NCBI GenBank assembly: GCA_027450105.1
Contig: DAIDKJ010000028.1
Location: 1-12,099, forward strand
Source of the DNA: Ferrovum sp.
Lineage (GTDB): Bacteria > Pseudomonadota > Gammaproteobacteria > Burkholderiales > Ferrovaceae
Reading direction: 5' to 3'
Length of the DNA stretch: 12,099 bases
Shown: positions 6,913-12,099 of the stretch, in pieces
Position numbering within the stretch: the stretch's first letter is position 1
Layout: each line of letters begins with the position of its first letter
Program-made: the position numbers and the translations under genes
The notes under the pieces: model-generated
Database searches by the model: none
What the model saw: the letters and a program-made list of their open reading frames with translations, nothing else
Told to the model about the DNA's origin: nothing

Positions 6913-8575
6913 TTCCACTCACCCATTCCTTGACCACCGAAGCAACTACTCTGGGATCCTGCTGCGCCATCTGGCGCGCCGCTCCCAGATTATGTTCGAA
7001 AGCATGCGACTGGGGTAGCGTATGATCCATGGGGCTCATCAGTTCCTCTTGCTCCCGCTGGTTGCGCTCCGCCTCTGCCGCAGCCAGCATGGCCCGATTC
7101 CAATTGCGCAAGGCCGGACGGATGAACCCCAGGATCAGGAACAGGCTTAGTCCGAGAATCGCGCCATATTTCAGGACATCCTTGGCCAAATCGATGGTTT
7201 GTGGTTGTTTCCAGAGGGGCACTTCGGGGATCACTTCCTTCTGATCGTCAAAGGCGCTATTGAGCAAACTGAGCGTGTCCCCGCGTTTCTCATCAAACCC
7301 CACTGCGTCCTTCACCAGTGCGGTGATCTGGGTTTTTTCAGCAGCACTGAGTGGGCGAGTGCTGACCTTGCCAGACTTATCGGTTACCGTGATGTTGTTC
7401 ACCAGCACCGCCACAGACAAACGGCGGATTCCTCCTACGGGCAGACGGGTATGGCTGATGGTGCGGTCCACATCGAAGTTGGTGGTGGTTTCGCGCCGGC
7501 TATCCGACTGAGTTTGTGTCGTGGAGGCTGGCACCGCAGCCGCCGGGGAATTGCCTGACGCAGCAGCCCCCGCAGGCGCAGGCGCGGGAGGTGTGTTCAG
7601 GGGGGCCGTGGCAGGCACGGGCGGCTGGTTGCTCAAGGCACCGGGCACCCCCGAGGCACCGGTACCATTTTGGCTGCTGGATTCCAGTGTTTGTTGACTC
7701 TGCACCGAGGCCGGATTGGGGGGTTGATTGGGCTTATAGCTTTCGGCCGTTTGCTCGGACTGGGTAAAATCCACATCGGCCGTCACTTGAGCATGCACAT
7801 TTTTAGCACCCAAGAGGGGAGCCACCATCTCCTCGATGCGTTTGCCATAGTCAGACTCGATCTGATGGATATATTTGAGCTGGCTGGCATCCAGCATCAA
7901 GCCTCCGTTTTCTGGTGGGGCGCTGAGCAGCGTTCCATTCTGATCCACCACCGTCACATTTTTAGGGGTCATGCCGGGAACACTACTGGACACCAGATGC
8001 ACGATGGCACTCACTTGGCCGGCATCGAGCGTACGTCCGGGATACAAGGAAAGCACCACAGAGGCGCCGGGGCTTTGCTGTTCCTTGACGAAAACCGTGG
8101 GTTTGGGAATGGCCAGATGAATACGTGCCGCCTGGACCGGGCCCAAGGTTTGCACCGAACGGGCCAATTCTCCTTCCATGGCGCGCAGATAGTTGACCTG
8201 TTCCAGAAATTCGCTGGTGCCAAATTTCTGGTTTTCCATCAATTCGAAGCCTACGGTGCCCCCCTTGGGCAAGCCCTGAGCGGCCAGATGCAGACGAGCC
8301 TCGTGCACCTGGCTGGCGGGTACCATCAACACTCCGCCCCCTTCAGAAAACTTATAAGGGATATTCATCTGTTGCAAGGAGTCGATGATGGCGCCGCCAT
8401 CCTTGTCGTTCAGGTTGCTGTAGAGCACCCGGTATTCCGGCGTGGAACCCCATAACCAGAGACCCACCGCCAAAGCAATGAGCGCTGCCAGCGCCACCGC
8501 CAGACCCATTTTTTGCTGTCCGCTGAGCCGTCCAAGCGTTTGGGAAAACATCGAAGTTGCAGTGAGTTCAGCCAT
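6905..8575 (-). CDS. fliF: Flagellar MS-ring protein FliF
   Basis: FliF forms the membrane-embedded MS ring, the base on which the rod, export gate and C-ring assemble. The 556-residue product has a first transmembrane segment at about 24-42 and the YscJ/FliF periplasmic ring-building domain (PEYRVLYSNL; EFLEQVNYLRAMEGELARS; RIHLAIPKP; SVVLSLYPGR). The second FliF domain carries GAKNVHAQVTADVDF. A long Ala/Pro/Gln-rich stretch lies at about 282-356, with a second transmembrane segment at about 467-487. The cytoplasmic FliG-binding tail ends DPRVVASVVKEWVSGNE. I chose the ATG at 8575, with GGAG just upstream; an ATG at 8593 in frame adds six residues. It is the first gene of the fliF-to-fliM operon. 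Confidence 0.98.
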   Translation of the reverse strand: MAELTATSMFSQTLGRLSGQQKMGLAVALAALIALAVGLWLWGSTPEYRVLYSNLNDKDGGAIIDSLQQMNIPYKFSEGGGVLMVPASQVHEARLHLAAQGLPKGGTVGFELMENQKFGTSEFLEQVNYLRAMEGELARSVQTLGPVQAARIHLAIPKPTVFVKEQQSPGASVVLSLYPGRTLDAGQVSAIVHLVSSSVPGMTPKNVTVVDQNGTLLSAPPENGGLMLDASQLKYIHQIESDYGKRIEEMVAPLLGAKNVHAQVTADVDFTQSEQTAESYKPNQPPNPASVQSQQTLESSSQNGTGASGVPGALSNQPPVPATAPLNTPPAPAPAGAAASGNSPAAAVPASTTQTQSDSRRETTTNFDVDRTISHTRLPVGGIRRLSVAVLVNNITVTDKSGKVSTRPLSAAEKTQITALVKDAVGFDEKRGDTLSLLNSAFDDQKEVIPEVPLWKQPQTIDLAKDVLKYGAILGLSLFLILGFIRPALRNWNRAMLAAAEAERNQREQEELMSPMDHTLPQSHAFEHNLGAARQMAQQDPRVVASVVKEWVSGNE

Positions 8576-8739
8576 GGTACTCCAGTCATCCATCCCTAAA
8601 CCGAATAGGCGTTAGTGCCATTATTACAAGAATGCAGCCACTCAAACGGCGAAACAAGCGGGTGTTCGGCAAGGTATTCCAGGCATGATACGGATCTCTT
8701 TTGGCCTACAGTGGGCGTGTGGCGAAGGAGGATCAGGTC
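8576..8739. promoter_or_regulatory. Divergent fliF/fliE intergenic control region
   Basis: This 164-bp gap separates the divergently read fliF and fliE and must carry their start signals. It holds the candidate fliF sigma-54 site (8625-8640). On the plus strand, a very good fliE ribosome binding site, aaggagga, lies at 8725-8732. I could not identify a convincing plus-strand promoter for fliE. No ORF of its own is credible here. Confidence 0.7.
8625..8640 (-). promoter_or_regulatory. Candidate sigma-54 promoter for fliF
   Basis: On the minus strand the sequence TGGCTGCATTCTTGTA has TGGC at the -24 position, exact 10-base spacing after GG, and TTGT at -12 (consensus TTGC). The predicted transcription start, about 8614, leaves a 39-base leader before the fliF ATG. 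An overlapping extended -10-like TGTAATAAT could instead serve a sigma-70 promoter. The -12 C is replaced by T, so this is a moderate match only. Sigma-54 control of fliE/fliF operons is known in several polarly flagellated proteobacteria. Confidence 0.4.
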
Positions 8740-9105
8740 ATGAACGTATCAGCAGTGGATAGTTTACTCTCACAAATGCGTGCTGCGGTGGCGCAGGCAG
8801 AAGGACGAACCCCCATTCTGCTCAATACCTCAAGCCCAGGGATTGGATCGAGCCGGGGAGTTTCCACTGGTTCGGGTGGGGCCGTGGATTTTGCCACAGT
8901 ATTGAAGTCCTCCTTGGATCAGGTGGCGCAAACCCAGAATCAGGCCCAAACCCTGGAGCAACGTTTTGCCGCAGGAGACCCCCGGGTAAGTCTGAGTGAC
9001 GCCATGATCGGCATGCAAAAAGCCAATATCTCCTTGCAAGCCACCATTCAGGTGCGTAACCGACTGGTGAGCGCCTATAACGACATCATGAACATGACCG
9101 TATGA
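8740..9105 (+). CDS. fliE: Flagellar hook-basal body complex protein FliE
   Basis: FliE is the small periplasmic adapter that joins the MS ring to the proximal rod and is among the first exported subunits. The 121-residue product has a variable N-terminus and then the FliE pattern: VDFATVLKSSLDQV, SLSDAMIGMQKANISLQ, and the diagnostic end QVRNRLVSAYNDIMNMTV. It is slightly longer than the usual 100-110 residues, owing to a Gly/Ser-rich N-terminal region. The ATG at 8740 is fixed by aaggagga seven bases upstream. It is the only plus-strand gene in the window, read divergently from fliF and convergently with the ycgR-like gene. Confidence 0.97.
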   Translation: MNVSAVDSLLSQMRAAVAQAEGRTPILLNTSSPGIGSSRGVSTGSGGAVDFATVLKSSLDQVAQTQNQAQTLEQRFAAGDPRVSLSDAMIGMQKANISLQATIQVRNRLVSAYNDIMNMTV

Positions 9106-9173
9106 TGGCAAAACACCGGACGAATGTGGCTGGCTGAACCCTTGCGGAATATGATGAGGACGGTTTCGCAACC
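9106..9173. other. Convergent intergenic gap between fliE and the ycgR-like gene
   Basis: The 68-bp gap separates two converging stops. An imperfect inverted repeat, TTGCGGAA (9142-9149) and TTTCGCAA (9164-9171), could form an 8-bp stem with one G-U pair and a 14-base loop. It has no T-run on either side, so it is only a weak terminator candidate. Nothing else is recognisable. Confidence 0.25.
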
Positions 9174-9929
9174 TTACAGCATGGCGGCTTTTTGTTGCTG
9201 CGTAATGAAACGCTGCAACTGGGCGTTCATGCGATTGTTCAGGCCCACGAAGCGACATCCTGCGCAGCCTTTCCCGCCCCCTGATTGCAGATGAGTCACC
9301 ACCACGTAACGGACCTGCAGGGAAAAAGTGATCTCCACCTCGGGCCCCAGGTGGAGGGTACAGTTTGGAATGACTTTCCCCGCCTGAAAATCCGGATCAG
9401 CTTCTTCGCAATACAGGGCCAAGCCACCCTGACTGATGTCGCGCACCGACAATTCGCGTTCGCGGGGAGGATCTCCCGCATTGGCCGGCGGAAAGATCAC
9501 TTTACATTTCAGCGCGCCATTCGGCATGTAGAGCCGATAAAAATCCCGACGTTGAATCCGTAGCAAGGAGTCGGGCAGAGGGGCGTAAAAAGTATCTGTT
9601 CCCTCATAATCGGCCAGTTCCATATTCTCCACTTCGAACTGAACCTTGGCATGATGGTGGGAACTGACAAATACGATGCCTTCACTGCCCGCAATGCGTA
9701 GGTTTTCCTGACGACTTTGCGTGCAATCCAGCCAGAAGCCATCTTCATCGGCATCCACCACCGAGGTAGTAAACACTTCCCTGCGACGATCGTAATACAA
9801 GGCCACGCGCTCCCCATGCTTGGCCAGATCCCGCAGAATGAAATAGATTTCCCGCGCCGAGACGATTTCGAATTCCTCTTCACCGCCGCCCGGAAACAAT
9901 TCCACGGTGAGTGGTACATCATGACTCAT
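9174..9929 (-). CDS. YcgR-like flagellar brake protein (PilZ domain, c-di-GMP effector)
   Basis: YcgR-type proteins bind cyclic di-GMP through a PilZ domain and then act on the motor to slow rotation or bias its direction. The 251-residue product is close to the YcgR length (about 244). Its N-terminal half (about 20-115) fits the YcgR accessory domain (REIYFILRDLAKHGERVALYY; FWLDCTQS). The PilZ domain follows at about 122-245. It has the c-di-GMP-binding RxxxR (R128-DFY-R132, in RIQRRDFYRLYMP), the DxSxxG motif (D164-S166-G169, in RDISQGGLAL) and the GCRFVGL strand near 224-230. All expected binding residues are present. Its ATG overlaps the stop of the FlhB-like gene by 4 bp (ATGA), implying coupled translation. 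I am sure of the family; whether it brakes this motor is inferred. Confidence 0.93.
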   Translation of the reverse strand: MSHDVPLTVELFPGGGEEEFEIVSAREIYFILRDLAKHGERVALYYDRRREVFTTSVVDADEDGFWLDCTQSRQENLRIAGSEGIVFVSSHHHAKVQFEVENMELADYEGTDTFYAPLPDSLLRIQRRDFYRLYMPNGALKCKVIFPPANAGDPPRERELSVRDISQGGLALYCEEADPDFQAGKVIPNCTLHLGPEVEITFSLQVRYVVVTHLQSGGGKGCAGCRFVGLNNRMNAQLQRFITQQQKAAML

Positions 9930-10222
9930 ACTTTTGGTTTCTCACTCAATGAGGCTTCGCCTCTTTCCAAACGGTACAGCCAGGCCAGCAATTCCGCCAC
10001 GGCCAGGTAAAGTTGAGGGGGAATCTGGTCATCCAGTTCCACCTGCATGAGCAAACCCACTAACCCTTCCGATTCATGTACAAACACCCCATGTTCTTTG
10101 GCCTTCTGGATGATGGCCTGCGCCACCATCCCACGTCCCTTGGCCACCACACGCGGCGCCGGACCCTGCCCCTGATAGGCCAGAGCCACTGCTGTCTGAC
10201 GTTTAGGGTCCGTTTCGGCCAT
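9926..10222 (-). CDS. Free-standing FlhB C-terminal-domain homologue (FlhX type)
   Basis: The 98-residue product resembles only the cytoplasmic C-terminal domain of FlhB/YscU export-switch proteins. It shows TAVALAY, APRVVAKG, a helix ending KAKEHGVFV, and DQIPPQLYLAVAELLAWLYRL, all FlhB-C landmarks in order. The membrane domain is absent. The autocleavage motif NPTH, expected just before the first strand, is also absent: the protein starts almost where the FlhB fragment released by cleavage would start (KRQTAVAL where FlhB has NPTHYAVAL). Similar small proteins (FlhX in some bacteria) can replace the cleaved FlhB fragment. The start has GGGAG eight bases upstream. It sits beside the second FliK-domain gene, suggesting a role in export switching, and is coupled to the ycgR-like gene. 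Not a full flhB. Confidence 0.9.
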   Translation of the reverse strand: MAETDPKRQTAVALAYQGQGPAPRVVAKGRGMVAQAIIQKAKEHGVFVHESEGLVGLLMQVELDDQIPPQLYLAVAELLAWLYRLERGEASLSEKPKV

Positions 10223-10263
10223 GATCGTTACTCCCGTGAGAGTCTATGCGCCAAAAAACCGGC

Positions 10264-10282
10264 CAAGCACGCAATCTACCAG
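10264..10282 (-). promoter_or_regulatory. Degenerate sigma-54-like promoter candidate for the FlhX-like gene
   Basis: On the minus strand CTGGTAGATTGCGTGCTTG has CTGG at -24, exact N10 spacing and TGC at -12. The rest of the consensus is poorly matched. The predicted start at about 10255 would give a 33-base leader that keeps the GGGAG ribosome binding site. Matches of this quality can occur by chance. Confidence 0.28.
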
Positions 10283-10302
10283 AGTTTTGAGAACTGCGTG
10301 AC

Positions 10303-10312
10303 AGTGTACACT
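10303..10312. promoter_or_regulatory. 10-bp perfect palindrome agtgtacact (possible operator)
   Basis: The sequence agtgtacact is self-complementary over ten bases and lies in the non-coding gap between the second FliK-like gene and the FlhX-like gene, about 20 bp upstream of the candidate sigma-54 site. It does not extend beyond ten bases. It could bind a dimeric regulator, but no known operator is recognised. Confidence 0.25.
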
Positions 10313-10353
10313 TTAGAGCCTGCGCGGGCGGTGTCAGTAGTCCACGTCAAAGT

Positions 10354-11727
10354 TCAGGCGGGTTGCTGCACCACGCGCAACTGGGTGACGGGAATGCCCG
10401 AACCGACCAAGGCCGCGCGCAAACTGGCACGGGACTCTGAGAGCACTTGCAGGCCATCTGCCGTTGCGGTCTGGATGAGCAGATTCATGCCCGCTGGGGC
10501 AAACTGCATCCGTGCTTCCACCACTCCCAGATGGGGCAATTGTAGGCGCAGTGCGGTATTCCAGGTTTTGGCAGACTGGGCACCGCCCGTGGAAGCGTTA
10601 TCCGGGTGTTCCTGCCAGATTTCCCAATCCATGGTTTGCCCCGGAAACACCGGCCCCTGCCAGAAGACACGCCCGGTTTCCAGCGCCGTCAATTGTTGCT
10701 GCACCAGTGGTTGCAGGTGGGCCGGAATCGAGGATGTAGCCGCATTGCCTTGCCCCGAAACCGGGGCAGGGAGCGCAGTGGAAGGCGTGCTGTTGTTGCC
10801 GATGGTGGCGCCCGTCGTGACCCCTGGCATACTGCCGGCGGTTGTCTGGTTTGACGCTGCACCCAGCGCAGTGGTTTGCGAATACAGCGCCATCTTGGCT
10901 GCCGCAGGCGCCGTCAGACCCGCAGCAGGCTGGGCCGAGGCCGGTCCCGGAGCGGCAGAGGGAGCTGCCGTGGGCGTGGGGCTTCCGGAATGGGCAGACC
11001 CTCCCGCAGCACCTGGCGACATGTTGGGATTACCCGCAGCCTGAAGCGTCGCCCCTGGTGAAATGCCCGAAGTGAGCGGGGTTAGCAGCGCATCGGGCCC
11101 GGCACTCGACAGCGCCAGGGCCTGTGTGGCAGAGGCATTCTGACTCTGCCCGGGCAACCATTGGTTTTGCGGCTCTTGCAGTATTTGAGCGGTGGAGCGT
11201 TCGCCACCCACCCACTGGGCCTGGTGGGACTCGTAAAACAAACCACTGTTGGCAATGGTTTGCTGGAGCGCCTGCGCCAATTCCTGAGTGCTGGGCAAAC
11301 CCTCCGGCAACACCAACGGCGTCCCGCCACTTCCCTGGATCAGGGCCTTGGTAGCTGGCGGTTGGGATTGCTGCAGACTGGAGAGCAGGCGCGCCGCATC
11401 GCTCAACTGGGAAGCATTGGTGCTGACCTGGGCGGTTGCATTGGAGAGCAAACCAAAGGTGAGGCGCGGTTGCAGGGACACCACCTGCAACTGCACGGTT
11501 TCGCCGGTTTGGGTGGTGGCGGGTAGATTGAGCTGAATGAGCTGTCCGGCAATGCGGACATTGAATACCCCTTCGGAGACCTGCGCCAACACAAAACCGG
11601 GAACCTGTTGCCCTTCCTGCAAAGCGGGGGCTAACCCCGCGCCCGCGGCGCCCGTGGAACCGGCGGATACCGAAGGTTGATTCTGGGCATAGGCCTTGAG
11701 GGCACTGAGCAGTTCAACCGGAAGCAT
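10354..11727 (-). CDS. Second FliK-domain protein (flagellar hook-length control-like)
   Basis: The 457-residue product is a second protein with FliK architecture, distinct from fliK at 1755-3395. An N-terminal segment (about 42-95) alternates hydrophobic strands in the pattern GFVLAQVSEGVFNVRIAGQL, then LNLPATTQTGETVQLQVV and LTFGLL, which looks like a small beta domain. A low-complexity Ala/Pro/Gly/Ser/Thr region (about 205-335) follows. The C-terminal domain (about 388-455) matches Flg_hook: LRLQLPHLGVVEARMQF, GMNLLIQTATADGLQVL and LRAALVGSGIPVTQLRVV. There is no signal peptide. The ATG at 11727 has AAGGGG upstream and follows fliT by 14 bp. Neighbouring the FlhX-like gene, it could act with it in substrate switching, but its precise function is not established by the sequence. 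Confidence 0.85.
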   Translation of the reverse strand: MLPVELLSALKAYAQNQPSVSAGSTGAAGAGLAPALQEGQQVPGFVLAQVSEGVFNVRIAGQLIQLNLPATTQTGETVQLQVVSLQPRLTFGLLSNATAQVSTNASQLSDAARLLSSLQQSQPPATKALIQGSGGTPLVLPEGLPSTQELAQALQQTIANSGLFYESHQAQWVGGERSTAQILQEPQNQWLPGQSQNASATQALALSSAGPDALLTPLTSGISPGATLQAAGNPNMSPGAAGGSAHSGSPTPTAAPSAAPGPASAQPAAGLTAPAAAKMALYSQTTALGAASNQTTAGSMPGVTTGATIGNNSTPSTALPAPVSGQGNAATSSIPAHLQPLVQQQLTALETGRVFWQGPVFPGQTMDWEIWQEHPDNASTGGAQSAKTWNTALRLQLPHLGVVEARMQFAPAGMNLLIQTATADGLQVLSESRASLRAALVGSGIPVTQLRVVQQPA

Positions 11728-11741
11728 CCTGCTTCCCCCTT

Positions 11742-12062
11742 TCAGCCTGGGGCGTAGGCTCGACGCACCTGCTGCTCGCGCCGATTGGTCTGTAACAAGG
11801 CTTCCACCTTTTGCATCCAGGGCTGCGTGTGGTGACGAATGGCGGCATCATCTGCCAACATTTTCAGAATCAGGGCTTTTTTGCGAGCGCGCTCGGCGGC
11901 ATCGAGCGTGGTTTGGGGGTCCACCTGACGCATCACGGCCACCCGGGCCTGACATTGCTTTTCCAATTCGGTCAACCGATCCCATTGACCCTGGGCAGCC
12001 GCCTCCTGCATCAACCCCATGAGGGTTGAAAGACTTTCGTAATTTTGCAGGGGGCTGCTCAT
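11742..12062 (-). CDS. fliT: Flagellar protein FliT (export chaperone)
   Basis: FliT is a small cytoplasmic chaperone for the filament cap protein FliD; in enteric bacteria it also restrains FlhDC. The 106-residue product is all-helical and soluble. It has the FliT-like pattern of an N-terminal helix (NYESLSTLMGLMQEAAAQGQW) followed by DRLTELEKQCQARV, then a long charged helix with RKKALILKMLADDAAIR and a basic C-terminus. Length is close to the family's (about 100-120). FliT proteins are poorly conserved, so the call also rests on context: it follows a probable fliS by 5 bp and precedes flagellar genes. The ATG at 12062 overlaps nothing and has only a weak purine-rich upstream signal. The FlhDC-regulating role is not implied here. 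Confidence 0.82.
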   Translation of the reverse strand: MSSPLQNYESLSTLMGLMQEAAAQGQWDRLTELEKQCQARVAVMRQVDPQTTLDAAERARKKALILKMLADDAAIRHHTQPWMQKVEALLQTNRREQQVRRAYAPG

Positions 12063-12067
12063 TGAGC

Positions 12068-12099
12068 TCAGGCTTTTCCGTACACGACGCTGGTGGGAC
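12068..12099 (-). CDS. fliS: Probable C-terminal end of FliS (cut by window edge)
   Basis: A minus-strand reading frame enters at the right edge and ends in TGA at 12068-12070, encoding only PTSVVYGKA before the stop. It ends 5 bp before the fliT ATG. The identification rests on position, because fliS usually stands directly upstream of fliT, and FliS tails can be of this short type. Nine residues cannot prove it. If right, it is the chaperone that keeps flagellin unpolymerised before export. Confidence 0.45.
   Translation of the reverse strand, partial: PTSVVYGKA

Larger units (their letters stand above)
10223..10353 (-). promoter_or_regulatory. Intergenic region upstream of the FlhX-like/ycgR-like pair
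   Basis: This 131-bp gap is the only sizeable one in the second minus-strand unit. It contains a degenerate sigma-54-like site (10264-10282) and a 10-bp perfect palindrome (10303-10312). Together these suggest that the downstream pair can be transcribed separately. A GC-containing hairpin with T-run is not convincing here, although a TTTTTT run is present on the minus strand at about 10253-10258. Confidence 0.45.

Noticed and set aside
5899..6933. 344-codon open frame on the plus strand opposite fliG
   Set aside because: It is antisense to a strongly conserved fliG, its protein is His/Gln-rich without a recognisable domain, and it has no good start signal; it reflects the codon bias of the opposite strand.
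7670..8455. 261-codon open frame on the plus strand opposite fliF
   Set aside because: Same reasoning: antisense shadow of fliF, with His/Gln-rich composition and no family resemblance.
8606..8620. Perfect TGGCAC (-24 element) on the minus strand upstream of fliF
   Set aside because: There is no -12 GC at the required spacing; the bases there are TA.
8673..8691. CTGGAATACCTTGCC on the minus strand as sigma-54 promoter
   Set aside because: The spacing between GG and GC is 8 rather than 10 bases.
8702..8718. TTGGCCTACAGTGGGCG on the plus strand as a sigma-54 promoter for fliE
   Set aside because: The GG-N10-GC spacing is right, but the predicted transcript start (about 8728) falls inside the fliE ribosome binding site, leaving too short a leader.
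8701..8739. Upstream TTG start for fliE that would add 13 residues
   Set aside because: The ATG at 8740 has an excellent ribosome binding site at the right distance; the upstream start has none and the extension is not FliE-like.

Overview
The window is a piece of a flagellar gene locus from a Gram-negative bacterium, most likely a betaproteobacterium or a close relative. The evidence is the gene content and order: a minus-strand run fliF-fliG-fliH-fliI-fliJ-fliK-fliL-fliM, a divergent plus-strand fliE, and upstream a second minus-strand run of (fliS)-fliT-(second FliK-domain gene)-(FlhB C-terminal-like gene). The proteins resemble proteobacterial flagellar proteins throughout, and the DNA is moderately GC-rich. 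I cannot name the genus. No rRNA, tRNA, CRISPR, insertion sequence or phage signal is visible, and coding density is above 95%.

Layout. Positions 1-8575 are one minus-strand transcription unit read right to left: fliF (MS ring), fliG (C-ring rotor/torque), fliH-fliI-fliJ (export ATPase complex), fliK (hook length control), fliL (stator-associated membrane protein) and fliM (C-ring switch, cut by the left edge). Neighbouring genes overlap by a few bases or are separated by at most about 27 bp, so they are very probably one translationally coupled operon. Positions 8576-8739 are the divergent promoter region, with a candidate sigma-54 site for fliF. fliE (8740-9105) runs rightward alone and ends facing a second minus-strand unit.

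Positions 9174-12099 hold the second unit, also read right to left: the last codons of a probable fliS, fliT, a second FliK-domain protein, then after a 131-bp gap a free-standing FlhB C-terminal-like protein (FlhX type) coupled by a 4-bp ATGA overlap to a YcgR/PilZ c-di-GMP effector. The gap carries a degenerate sigma-54-like site and a 10-bp perfect palindrome, so the FlhX-like/YcgR pair may have its own promoter.

How the genes work together: FliF forms the ring on which FliE (rod junction) and FliG/FliM (rotor switch) are built; FliH/I/J drive export through the gate; FliK, and perhaps its second homologue with the FlhX-like protein, controls the hook-to-filament export switch; FliT and FliS are chaperones for late substrates; FliL supports the stator; the YcgR-like protein links motor output to c-di-GMP. 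The window is mostly standard. The less ordinary points are the duplicated export-switch components (second FliK plus FlhB-C fragment), the coupling of FlhX-like to YcgR, and long Ala/Pro-rich insertions in FliL and FliF.
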